This document shows, piece by piece, positions 1 through 6,755 of a stretch of DNA of 8,956 bases. Numbering within the stretch: position 1 is the first letter of the stretch; every line of letters begins with the position of its first letter. A program made the translations under genes and the position numbers. This DNA is from Spirochaetae bacterium HGW-Spirochaetae-7 (lineage in GTDB: Bacteria; Spirochaetota; Spirochaetia; Treponematales; UBA12059), in contig PGXR01000047.1 of assembly GCA_002839245.1 (NCBI GenBank), positions 1 to 8,956 of the forward strand, read 5' to 3'. The notes beneath the pieces were generated by a model. That model did no database searches and was not told the DNA's origin. It worked only from the letters and a program-made list of their open reading frames with translations.

Positions 1-584
1 TCATCTCCGACATAGCCGGCAAGACCAACCTGCTCGCGATGAACGCCGCCATCGAAGCCGCCCACGCGGGCGACTCGGGCCGCGGCTTCGCGGTGGTCGC
101 CGACGAGATCCGCAAGCTGGCCGAGCAGTCGACGGCCCAGGCCAAGGACATCGCCGCGGGGTTGGGCAAGGTTTCGTCGTCGATACAGTCGGTCGGAGAC
201 GCGGCGGACTCGGCCGTCCAGTCGTACGGCATGGTCCACGACAAGTCAGAGGCGCTCGGGAACGAAGTGAGCAGGATTAGCGAAGCGATGTCGGAGCAGG
301 AAAAAGGCGGAAGGCAGGTACTCGAGGGACTCGCCCGGCTCCGTGACATAAGCAGGGGAATCGCCACCGGAGCATCGGAAATGAACGACGGCAACCGGGT
401 CATCCTCGAGCAGGTGTCGCGGCTCAACGCGGTCAACCTGTCGGTCGTCCAGAACAACGAAGAAATTGCGCTCGGCACCAGGGAAATAAACGAGGCGATA
501 AGCTCGACGGGCGAACTTACCTCGCACACCGCCGACCTGATCACCGAAGTGCGCGAGGCGGTCGACCGCTTCCTGGTCGACTAG
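1..584 (+). CDS. Methyl-accepting chemotaxis protein, C-terminal part (5' truncated)
   Basis: This is the cytoplasmic signalling end of a chemoreceptor, which controls the CheA kinase through CheW. The frame is already open at the left edge (first full codon at base 3), so the sensor, membrane and HAMP parts lie outside the window; about 193 residues are visible. The conserved hairpin tip is present: 'TNLLAMNAAIEAAHAG' followed by 'GRGFAVVADEIRKLAEQS', the core CheA/CheW contact segment of the family. After it comes a long helical region rich in Ala, Ser, Glu and Gln (for example 'ISEAMSEQEKGG', 'ASEMNDGNRVILEQV'), expected for the returning arm of the coiled coil with possible methylation sites. 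The protein ends in 'EAVDRFLVD' and has no NWETF-like CheR-docking tail. The ligand cannot be inferred. The next gene starts 34 bp downstream on the same strand, so co-transcription is possible. Confidence 0.95.
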   Translation, partial: ISDIAGKTNLLAMNAAIEAAHAGDSGRGFAVVADEIRKLAEQSTAQAKDIAAGLGKVSSSIQSVGDAADSAVQSYGMVHDKSEALGNEVSRISEAMSEQEKGGRQVLEGLARLRDISRGIATGASEMNDGNRVILEQVSRLNAVNLSVVQNNEEIALGTREINEAISSTGELTSHTADLITEVREAVDRFLVD

Positions 585-603
585 TACCTGGACCAGGAAT
601 TTT
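570..603 (+). terminator. Possible weak terminator or attenuator at the end of the MCP gene
   Basis: A perfect 9-bp inverted repeat, TTCCTGGTC (570-578) and GACCAGGAA (591-599), encloses a 12-base loop that contains the MCP stop codon, and it is followed directly by TTTT (600-603). This has the form of a small intrinsic terminator, but the stem is short and the T-run has only four bases. It could act as an attenuator between the MCP gene and the 658-residue gene, whose Shine-Dalgarno site lies just beyond. The repeat itself is directly visible; the function is inferred. Confidence 0.4.
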
Positions 604-605
604 AC

Positions 606-610
606 GGAGG
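606..610 (+). promoter_or_regulatory. Ribosome binding site of the 658-residue protein gene
   Basis: A perfect GGAGG lies 8 bases before the ATG at 619. It fixes that ATG as the start, which also places a good signal peptide at the N terminus of the protein. Confidence 0.85.
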
Positions 611-618
611 ATATCGCC

Positions 619-2595
619 ATGATCCGCATCACACGCTATACATTCGTGACGCTGCTCGCCGCAGTGGCATCGATGCTGCTCGTCAGCGCTACGCCCAAGG
701 CACCCTTCGATCCGCTCGGAGCCATTCCGTCCGGCGCCATGGCCGTCGTCACCGTCGGCAACCCGACAGCGCTGCTACGGAATTCCATCGACTTCATGCG
801 CAACGCCGGGCTTGAAAAACCGGCGGCGGCCCTGGAGTCGTTCGTCGAGTCGACGCTGGCTTCGGCCGATCCGGGATCGGGCGACGCGACGGCGGCTGCC
901 ATCCTGTGCGCGATCGACCTCTCCAGGCGCTTCGTAGCCGCGATCTATCCCGCCGCCGGTGGCGCCGCCCCGGTTTCTGCGCTGCTTTTCATTCCCCTGC
1001 GCTCGGGTGCGTCGGCCGACGAGGAAGCGGCCCTCTCGGCCGCGATCGACGAGAAACTTTCCACCGGGGACGAGCCCGTCTCCGTATCGATGGCGTATCC
1101 AGGCTACCTGGCCATCACGACCGGCAGCATGGAGATTCCTGCCTACGGCAGCCCGGCCGCGACAAACCTGTCGCGGCTCGCTGCCTACCCCGCCTCGAGC
1201 CTCGCGGTCTGGGGAGACCCGGCCGCCGCCTCCGGATTGCTCGATTCCATCCCGGGCGGGCTCGGCTCCATCATGTCCGGCTCGGGTTCCGGCCAATCGC
1301 AAGAGGACTGGGAAGAAGGCTGGGACGAGGAATACGGCCAGGGCCTGGACAATACCGCTATCGGAAACCCTGGGTCAGACAGCTCCGGGCTGGACAATGA
1401 AGCCGCCGGCGCCTTGGACAACGTGCAGGGGAGCGTCGATTACGCTGACGATTTTTCTTGGGATGAGACGGCCGAAGGGACCGACAGCGAATCAGTCGAC
1501 GAATCCTTTGGCGAGCCGCAGGAAGAAGGGCTGGCCAGGCTCGGGGATGCGTTCAAGGCCGGCCTGGACGAGGTGGCGGGGATCGAGTTCGCGCTGACCG
1601 TGCAGAAGGACCGGGCCTGGTTCAGGTTCGGAGTGGAGCCGGTGGCGGGGAGCAAGCTGGCAGGGATGGCGGCAAAGGCATCAGAGGGCGACAGGTCGCT
1701 GCCGTACCTCTCCTGGTGCGAAGCCGACGCCCTGGCGTCATTCGCCTGGTCCGCCCCGCAGGACGCTTTCGCGCCGGTCATCGAGGCGGTCTATCGCATG
1801 GTCCTTCCCGATCAGGCCTTTGTAGAAACGTCGATGGAAGCGATGAGGAAGATCGCCGCCGCGTCGGGACTGAACGGCAGCGCATCCATCGGCCTCGACC
1901 TTTCCGAGGAACTGGTGCAGGCCATACGCACGGGAAAGGACCTTGGCGACGACGAGGCGCTGGCCTTGATATCCAGGAGCCTGGGGCTCCGGGTTTCCGG
2001 GGCCATGCAACTGCGTGACCGGCAGGCGTTCCGGGACGTCACCGCTGGCATGGTCGACATCGTCAGGAACCCGGAATACGCCGCCCTGATGGCCAAGTCG
2101 GGAATTGCCTTCGACATCACCAGAAAAGTCGGCACGGTGCAGGGCATGCCGTTCGACGCCTACTCGTACGCTTTTTCCGCGACCGGGGAACCCGGGATGG
2201 AGAAGGAGACGGCGTTGGCGGCATTGCTCGGAAACCTGATATCGCCGGTGTACGTGTACAAGGACGACAAGGCTTTCATCGGCCTCGGCAACCCGGCTTC
2301 GGCGACCGAGGCCATTGCGCGCGGCGGCGCCAAACTGCCGCTCCGCCAGGACAAGGAGTTCAAGGCGCTGAGGGCAGGGGCTCCCGCCGACGCGCGCGCG
2401 CTGTTCTACCTGTCGACGAAGAGCCTCGCCCGTATCGCCCTGCGTCTGATGCCCGAGAGCCAGGAGCCGCTCGGCTTCAACATCAACGCCCTGTCCGGGT
2501 TCTTCGGCTGGTTCGACGCAACGCCGGAGCGCCTCGGCTTCGGCATGGCGACGGGCGCCGAGGATATCAAGGCCATCGTTGCAATAGCGGACTAG
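619..2595 (+). CDS. Exported protein of unknown function with an acidic linker (658 aa)
   Basis: I do not recognise a family with confidence. Residues 1-24 look like a signal peptide: Arg residues at 3 and 6, a hydrophobic stretch 'FVTLLAAVASMLLV', and a likely cleavage after 'VSA'. There is no lipobox Cys, so the product is probably periplasmic or secreted. An N-terminal domain (about 30-215) is followed by a low-complexity linker (about 222-303) rich in Asp, Glu, Gly and Ser with three 'LDN' triplets. A larger C-terminal domain (about 304-658) follows. Short similar segments recur: 'VGNPTALL' near 47, 'WGDPAAASGLL' near 198 and 'LGNPASATEAI' near 556. Each comes after a beta-like hydrophobic stretch, which may mean a duplicated fold; the pattern is vaguely like DUF3352-type proteins, but this is a guess. 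Only two Cys are present (97 and 367). The gene follows an MCP gene by 34 bp and converges on a permease gene with a 4-bp gap. Confidence 0.85.
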   Translation: MIRITRYTFVTLLAAVASMLLVSATPKAPFDPLGAIPSGAMAVVTVGNPTALLRNSIDFMRNAGLEKPAAALESFVESTLASADPGSGDATAAAILCAIDLSRRFVAAIYPAAGGAAPVSALLFIPLRSGASADEEAALSAAIDEKLSTGDEPVSVSMAYPGYLAITTGSMEIPAYGSPAATNLSRLAAYPASSLAVWGDPAAASGLLDSIPGGLGSIMSGSGSGQSQEDWEEGWDEEYGQGLDNTAIGNPGSDSSGLDNEAAGALDNVQGSVDYADDFSWDETAEGTDSESVDESFGEPQEEGLARLGDAFKAGLDEVAGIEFALTVQKDRAWFRFGVEPVAGSKLAGMAAKASEGDRSLPYLSWCEADALASFAWSAPQDAFAPVIEAVYRMVLPDQAFVETSMEAMRKIAAASGLNGSASIGLDLSEELVQAIRTGKDLGDDEALALISRSLGLRVSGAMQLRDRQAFRDVTAGMVDIVRNPEYAALMAKSGIAFDITRKVGTVQGMPFDAYSYAFSATGEPGMEKETALAALLGNLISPVYVYKDDKAFIGLGNPASATEAIARGGAKLPLRQDKEFKALRAGAPADARALFYLSTKSLARIALRLMPESQEPLGFNINALSGFFGWFDATPERLGFGMATGAEDIKAIVAIAD

Positions 2596-2599
2596 GTCG

Positions 2600-3454
2600 T
2601 CACGTCTTCTTCTTTCCTGCGTACAGGTTGGCCACGGCGAACATCGACGTGCCGACGATGAGCAGGAAGGAGATGGCGTTGATCACCGGAGTCGACCCGT
2701 CCCTGACCTGCAGGTATAGGTTGATCGGCAGGGTCGACTGGGAACCGACGAGGAACACCGTCGTATTGAAGTTCTCGAACGACATGAGGAAGGCGATGGC
2801 GGCGCCGCCTACGATGGCGGGCCTCAGGTATTTGAGGGTGATGAACCACATCACCTCGAACCTGTTCGCGCCAAGGTTGTACGCGGCTTCTTCCAGCGAT
2901 CGATCGAATTTGCGCAGTCGCGCGATTATGACCAGGGTCACGATGGTGGTGATGAACGAGAATTGCCCGAACACCACCAGCCAGAAACCGGGGTTGAAAC
3001 CCTTCAGGTAGACATGGAATATATTCTCGAAAAACGTACCCATGCTGTTGGCGAACAGCAGCAGGGAAATGCCCAGTATGACGCCGGGAATGACGAGCGG
3101 CGCTATCATCAGGAAATACAGGGCTCCCTTGAACCTGAAATCCTCCTGCTCGAACAGGAACGCCGCAAGCGTACCGACTACCGTCGACAGGGTCATTACC
3201 GACAGGGCCACCTTGAAGGAGGTGACGATGCTGCGCAGGTTGTTCTGGTCGTGGAAGATGCCGTATTTTTTGGGCCCGTTGCCGAAGAACCAATCCAGCG
3301 TGAAGCCTCCCCATGGCAGTGACGGGAACATGGAGTTGTTGAACGCCAGTATCATCGTGACTATCAGCGGCGCGAACAGGAACGTAAAATACAGGATGAT
3401 GAATGTCTTGAAACCGGTATTGTACGCCGTCGAACGAGGCAAAGATCTGATCAT
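2600..3454 (-). CDS. potC: ABC transporter permease, PotC-like (polyamine-type importer)
   Basis: This is one of the two inner-membrane channel subunits of a spermidine/putrescine-type importer (284 aa, usual size for PotC). About six hydrophobic segments are visible, near residues 18-38, 78-100, 112-135, 156-179, 213-232 and 258-278. The EAA loop that docks onto the ATPase begins at 'EEAAYNLGANRFEVMW' (about 188-203). The C-terminal part 'STLPINLYLQVRDGSTPVINA' segment matches the PotC pattern in which a short cytoplasmic or periplasmic loop precedes the last helix. The frame is open further upstream to about 3700, but that part overlaps the PotB gene. The ATG at 3454 gives an ATGA overlap with the PotB stop and has a Shine-Dalgarno site, so I chose it. 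The protein ends with a basic tail 'GKKKT'. It is the last gene of the D-A-B-C operon, with no terminator visible after it. Confidence 0.93.
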   Translation of the reverse strand: MIRSLPRSTAYNTGFKTFIILYFTFLFAPLIVTMILAFNNSMFPSLPWGGFTLDWFFGNGPKKYGIFHDQNNLRSIVTSFKVALSVMTLSTVVGTLAAFLFEQEDFRFKGALYFLMIAPLVIPGVILGISLLLFANSMGTFFENIFHVYLKGFNPGFWLVVFGQFSFITTIVTLVIIARLRKFDRSLEEAAYNLGANRFEVMWFITLKYLRPAIVGGAAIAFLMSFENFNTTVFLVGSQSTLPINLYLQVRDGSTPVINAISFLLIVGTSMFAVANLYAGKKKT

Positions 3455-4311
3455 TTGATTACCTTCTTGAGATCCTGCCCGGAAATCTTGAGGAACACCC
3501 ATATGATGAGCGAGGAAAGGATGAGCAGCAGGAATCCGAAAGCCGCTCCCTGGTTCCAGTTGAAGTAGATGATGATCTGGTTGTAGATCTGCTCGGTGAA
3601 CCACAGCGAGTTCTTGCCGCCCATGAGGTTGGGGGTCAGGTAGCTTCCGAGGACGAGCATGAAGACAATGATCGCCCCCGATATTATTCCGGACATACAA
3701 TACGGGATGATGATGGTTCGCCAGATGGTTATCTTCTTTGCTCCGAGGTCGTACGCCGCCTCGATCAGGGAATCGTCGAGGCTCTCCATCACGCCGATGA
3801 TCGGGATGACCATGAACAGCATGCTGGTGTACACGAGCCCCATGATCATCGTCGCGTCATTGTATAGCATTTCCACGGGTTGCTTGAACAATCCCAGATT
3901 GACCAACACCTGGTTGATGACGCCGCTCTCGCGTAGAAGTATCATCCATCCGTACACCCTGATGAGTTCGCTGACCCAGAACGGGACGAGCAGCAGCACC
4001 ATGAGGAAGCCGGAGGCTTTCACCCTGGCGATCTTGGTGATGTAGAAAGAGACCGGTAGCGCGATTGCCATCACGATGAAGGTGACCAGGATCGAGTACA
4101 TCGCGGTGCGTACGAAGGTGAGCCAGTATATCGGCTCGCGGAAGAACGCCAGGTAATTCTTGAAGGTAAAGCCGGGCTTTCCCGTGGACATGAACGAGAG
4201 CCTCAGGAGCTCGAGTTGCGGCAGGATTATCAGGAGGGACAACCACAGGAATACGGGGATGAAAAATATGAAGAATCCCCACTTTATGGTTTTCTTCTTA
4301 CTCGTCGTCAT
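3451..4311 (-). CDS. potB: ABC transporter permease, PotB-like (polyamine-type importer)
   Basis: This is the partner channel subunit (286 aa). It has a basic N terminus 'TSKKKTIKW', a first membrane segment near residues 12-32, then a periplasmic stretch containing 'FTFKNYLAFFREPIYW', which is typical of PotB. Further hydrophobic segments lie near 68-92, 100-126, 154-174, 206-226 and 257-275. The EAA loop is at about 184-203, starting 'EAAYDLGAKKITIWRT', with the conserved Gly at 190. The 'LGSYLTPNLMGG' segment (about 221-232) is a strong PotB-family signature. Its start codon lies inside the 3' end of the ATPase gene (14-base overlap) and is preceded by GGAAG, so translation is probably coupled. 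Its stop overlaps the PotC start as ATGA. No broken motif is seen. Confidence 0.94.
   Translation of the reverse strand: MTTSKKKTIKWGFFIFFIPVFLWLSLLIILPQLELLRLSFMSTGKPGFTFKNYLAFFREPIYWLTFVRTAMYSILVTFIVMAIALPVSFYITKIARVKASGFLMVLLLVPFWVSELIRVYGWMILLRESGVINQVLVNLGLFKQPVEMLYNDATMIMGLVYTSMLFMVIPIIGVMESLDDSLIEAAYDLGAKKITIWRTIIIPYCMSGIISGAIIVFMLVLGSYLTPNLMGGKNSLWFTEQIYNQIIIYFNWNQGAAFGFLLLILSSLIIWVFLKISGQDLKKVIK
3462..3468 (-). promoter_or_regulatory. Ribosome binding site that sets the PotC start
   Basis: On the minus strand AAGAAGG lies 7 bases before the ATG at 3454, inside the end of the PotB gene. Together with the 4-base ATGA stop/start overlap it supports this start and suggests translational coupling of PotC to PotB. 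Confidence 0.7.
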
Positions 4312-5407
4312 ATATCTTCCAGTCCGCTCTCTTGAAGCAAACGGATTTGGACGAGTCCCATCCTATCCGGATCTTGTCTTTCACCTGAATGTCGTCGAAT
4401 TGCTTGGTTTGCGGCAGGGCGACGACCAGCTCGTCCGTCGAGCCCTCCGGCGTCACGAGCAGCCTGCTGTTCCCTCCGTCGAAAAGGATGGCCTTGACCT
4501 CGCCTTGCAGCAGGTTGAATGACGCAGAGCTTTCTTTCGGGTTGATGATCACGGACTCGGGCCTGATGAAAAGGTCCCAGGCGTCCCCGTCTTCGAGGTC
4601 GTAGGTCCCCGTCAGCGAAAATTCCTTGCCGTTAGAATAACGTGCGCTGAACGCGCTGCTCTCGCCCTTGTGCAGCGTCACGTGTAGCTTGTTGTTGCTC
4701 CCCACGAACTGCGCCACGAAGGAGGACGAAGGATGGTGGTAGAGTTCCTGCGGCGTTCCCACCTGCTCGAATTTGCCGGCGTTCATGACCGCCACGCCAT
4801 CGCTCATCACCATCGCTTCCGACTGATCATGCGTGATGTACACGAAGGTGGTTCCCACCTGGGTCTGGAGCTTCTTCAGCTCTATCTTCATGTGCTCGCG
4901 CAGTTTCGCGTCGAGGGCGCCGAGCGGTTCGTCAAGCAGGAGTACCGTCGGCTCGAGCACCAGGCATCGGGCGATGGCGATGCGCTGCCTCTGGCCGCCG
5001 GACAGCTGGTCTATAGTCTTCTTCCCGGCCTCGGGAAGGCCGACCCGTTCGAGAAGGTCGTTGACTTTCTTGTCGATCGCCGCCGATTTTTCGCCGCGCC
5101 TCCGCAGACCGAATGCGATATTCTCGTAGACGTTCATCATCGGGAACAATGCCAGGTGCTGGAATACCAGGTTGACCGGCCGCTTGTTCGGCTCGATGTT
5201 GGTCATGTCCTTCCCGCGGAGTTCGATATGACCGCCGGTCTGCTCGTAGAAGCCGGCTATCATCCGCAGGAGGGTCGTCTTGCCGCATCCCGAGGGGCCT
5301 AGTATCGAGAAGAATTTCCCGTCTTCGACGTCGAGCGATATGTCGTTGACCGCCGTGAAGTCACCGAATTTCTTGGTCAGGTTCCTGACGGATAACGCAA
5401 TTTGCAT
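4298..5407 (-). CDS. potA: ABC transporter ATP-binding protein, PotA-like
   Basis: This is the cytoplasmic ATPase that drives the importer (369 aa, near the normal PotA length). All nucleotide-binding motifs are intact: Walker A 'GPSGCGKTT' (37-45), Q-loop 'VFQHLALFP' with Gln83, signature 'LSGGQRQRIAIAR' (135-147), Walker B 'VLLLDEP' (155-161) with Glu160, D-loop 'GALDAKLR', and switch His193 in 'ITHDQSEAM'. The C-terminal part (about 235-369) is the TOBE-type regulatory domain of the PotA/MalK group and contains 'DLFIRPESVIINP'. 'HL' at 84-85 replaces the more frequent 'SYALFP' lead residues, a minor change. The start at 5407 has only a weak upstream AGGTG site. The gene follows the binding-protein gene by 106 bp, with a strong hairpin in the gap, and overlaps PotB by 14 bases. 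Confidence 0.96.
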   Translation of the reverse strand: MQIALSVRNLTKKFGDFTAVNDISLDVEDGKFFSILGPSGCGKTTLLRMIAGFYEQTGGHIELRGKDMTNIEPNKRPVNLVFQHLALFPMMNVYENIAFGLRRRGEKSAAIDKKVNDLLERVGLPEAGKKTIDQLSGGQRQRIAIARCLVLEPTVLLLDEPLGALDAKLREHMKIELKKLQTQVGTTFVYITHDQSEAMVMSDGVAVMNAGKFEQVGTPQELYHHPSSSFVAQFVGSNNKLHVTLHKGESSAFSARYSNGKEFSLTGTYDLEDGDAWDLFIRPESVIINPKESSASFNLLQGEVKAILFDGGNSRLLVTPEGSTDELVVALPQTKQFDDIQVKDKIRIGWDSSKSVCFKRADWKIYDDE

Positions 5408-5466
5408 GATGATTACACCTGTCTGCTACTGAATCTTTTCCAGCGACTTGGCCAAAATGGACGCGA

Positions 5467-5493
5467 GGCCGGCGGCCGTGATGGCCGCCGGCC
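5467..5493 (-). repeat. GC-rich hairpin between the binding-protein and ATPase genes
   Basis: A perfect 11-bp inverted repeat, GGCCGGCGGCC (5467-5477) and GGCCGCCGGCC (5483-5493), encloses a 5-base loop. It starts about 20 bases after the binding-protein stop codon. No T-run follows directly on the minus strand; the next bases are TCGCGTCC, then ATTTT. It is therefore more likely an intercistronic mRNA-stabilising or partial-termination hairpin than a full terminator. Such a structure would let the binding protein be made in excess over the membrane parts, as is usual for ABC importers. The hairpin is directly visible; its role is inferred. Confidence 0.7.
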
Positions 5494-5513
5494 GGTTCAT
5501 TTCCTGGGCGGTA

Positions 5514-6599
5514 CTACCTGGCTGCCTTTATCTTGTCAAGCGTCTTGCCTTCCATTTCTTCGAGGCCGACGGGAACCGTGGGGTACCAGTTGATCTTGGC
5601 GAGCACCGCGGGGGGCAGGCCGCGGGTGAAGTTGGCCGCTATCTCGGGGTCAAGGAATTTGACGGCGTCCTTCGAGGCGGTGCCGTATGTCTCACGATTG
5701 GTGAAGAACGCGGCATTTTCCGGCCTCAGCATGAAATTGATCCACTTGTAGGCGCCGGAGACATTCTCGGACTGGGCGGGGATCGCGAAAGTATCGATCC
5801 AGGCAAGGGCTCCGCTGGACGGAGCGATGTAATCGATGTTCGGATTCTCCGCATGGAGCTTCCAGCCGGCCTGCTCCCAGGCGGAGGCGGCCCATACTTC
5901 CTCTGACCGTATCAACTGGAGGAGCTGGTCGCCGTTGTCCCAATAGGTCTTTACCACGGGCTTGGCGGCGATGAGGATCTTCTCCATGTCGTCGAGGAAA
6001 GCCTGGTACTTGGCAGGATCTGCGTACAGGTCGAAGGGCTTGTAGCCCTTGGAAAAGCCCATGCCTATGAGGGTCGGCCTCTTGAGCCGGTACGATACCC
6101 TGCCCGAGTACTGGGGATCGAGAAGGTCCTTGAAGTCCTTGATTCCAGGCGCCTTGGCGGTATTGACGACCAGGCCTTCGGTTCCGTACACGTGCGGGAC
6201 GGCGTAGGACTTGCCCTTTACCAGGGTGTTCTTCTTGACGGCCGCCAGTAGCGAGGGGTCGATCTGCTTCTCGTCAACCTTCGAGTAATCGATGGGCTGG
6301 TATATGCCGTACTGCTCTACGACCGAGGAAATCCTGTCCTGCGAGGGCTGGACAAGATCGAAACCGCCGCCGCGGGTGGCGCGGAGCTTGGAGATCATCT
6401 CCTCGTTGTTGCTGAGGGTCACCTCGACCTTGATTCCGGTCTCGGCCGTAAATTTATCGATAAGCTCCTGCGGAGCATATCCTGACCAGGTCATCAACCT
6501 TAGGACCTTGTTCTCGGCGGGGGCGTCCTTCGTTCCATTTGCGAATGTCATCCCGGCGCACAGCACGAGAATTCCCAACAAGAAAGCTGCCTTCTTCAT
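5514..6599 (-). CDS. potD: Periplasmic solute-binding protein, PotD/PotF family
   Basis: This is the extracytoplasmic ligand-capture subunit of the D-A-B-C importer (361 aa). The signal peptide is residues 1-20 ('KKAAFLLGILVLCAGMTFA'), with likely cleavage before 'NGTKD'; Cys14 sits in 'LVLC', a poor lipobox, so a lipoprotein is possible but less likely. The mature protein begins like PotD, 'KVLRLMTWSGYAP' (Trp38, Tyr41) and 'FTAETGIKVEV', and keeps 'FDLVQPS' with Ser86 and 'WIDTFAIP' with Asp269. At the place where E. coli PotD has the amine-binding pair in 'DDARE', this protein has 'RLKRP' (171-175). That makes classical spermidine binding doubtful; another cationic or amino-acid-like ligand is possible. 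It is the first gene of its operon, with an AGAGGAG site (6606-6612) before the ATG and a promoter further upstream. Confidence 0.92.
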   Translation of the reverse strand: MKKAAFLLGILVLCAGMTFANGTKDAPAENKVLRLMTWSGYAPQELIDKFTAETGIKVEVTLSNNEEMISKLRATRGGGFDLVQPSQDRISSVVEQYGIYQPIDYSKVDEKQIDPSLLAAVKKNTLVKGKSYAVPHVYGTEGLVVNTAKAPGIKDFKDLLDPQYSGRVSYRLKRPTLIGMGFSKGYKPFDLYADPAKYQAFLDDMEKILIAAKPVVKTYWDNGDQLLQLIRSEEVWAASAWEQAGWKLHAENPNIDYIAPSSGALAWIDTFAIPAQSENVSGAYKWINFMLRPENAAFFTNRETYGTASKDAVKFLDPEIAANFTRGLPPAVLAKINWYPTVPVGLEEMEGKTLDKIKAAR

Positions 6600-6605
6600 T
6601 CCGAA

Positions 6606-6612
6606 CTCCTCT
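6606..6612 (-). promoter_or_regulatory. Ribosome binding site of the 361-residue binding protein gene
   Basis: On the minus strand AGAGGAG lies 6 bases before the ATG at 6599. It is among the strongest Shine-Dalgarno sites in the window, which suits a highly expressed binding protein. Confidence 0.8.
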
Positions 6613-6670
6613 TTAAAATCGAGCTGCCTGTCGTCCGGGTGTCGGCTGTATCCTGGTACTTTTATGTATC

Positions 6671-6698
6671 ATTCTAGAGTCAGCGCCAAGAGCAGCAA
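6671..6698 (-). promoter_or_regulatory. Possible second, weaker promoter for the D-A-B-C operon
   Basis: On the minus strand TTGCTG (6698-6693), a 16-base spacer and TAGAAT (6676-6671) form a possible sigma-70-type promoter. The -10 is five of six to consensus, but the -35 matches only TTG. Transcription would start near 6664, giving a leader of about 65 bases. This is a weaker candidate than the one at 6756-6784. Confidence 0.25.
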
Positions 6699-6730
6699 TC
6701 GCCTGAGCGAAATGCAGCCCAGCTAGGTGA

Positions 6731-6747
6731 TTACGGCGACGCCGTAA
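6731..6747. promoter_or_regulatory. 17-bp palindrome at the predicted transcription start (candidate operator)
   Basis: TTACGGCG and CGCCGTAA form perfect 8-bp arms around one central base. The palindrome begins 8 bases after the predicted -10 box at 6756-6761, so it would cover roughly +1 to +20 of the D-A-B-C transcript. Such a position is typical for a repressor operator; a 5'-end RNA hairpin is unlikely because the one-base centre leaves a very tight loop. Which regulator would bind is unknown. Confidence 0.5.
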
Positions 6748-6755
6748 GACTGATC

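Noticed and set aside
906..1597. Overlapping plus-strand frames within the 658-residue gene
   Set aside because: Their translations are rich in Arg, Pro and Ser without domain or ribosome site, and they lie inside a longer gene with a good signal peptide and start.
3455..3700. N-terminal extension of the PotC-like frame to a start near 3700
   Set aside because: It would overlap the PotB gene by about 250 bases, and its translation is unlike any permease (rich in His, Arg and Pro). The ATG at 3454 has a ribosome site and an ATGA overlap.
4733..5302. Plus-strand frame of 189 codons opposite the ATPase gene
   Set aside because: The opposite strand encodes an ATPase with every motif intact; this frame shows no family features.
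5467..5493. The intercistronic hairpin as a full intrinsic terminator
   Set aside because: No T-run follows the stem on either strand, and stopping here would cut off the ATPase and permeases from their promoter.
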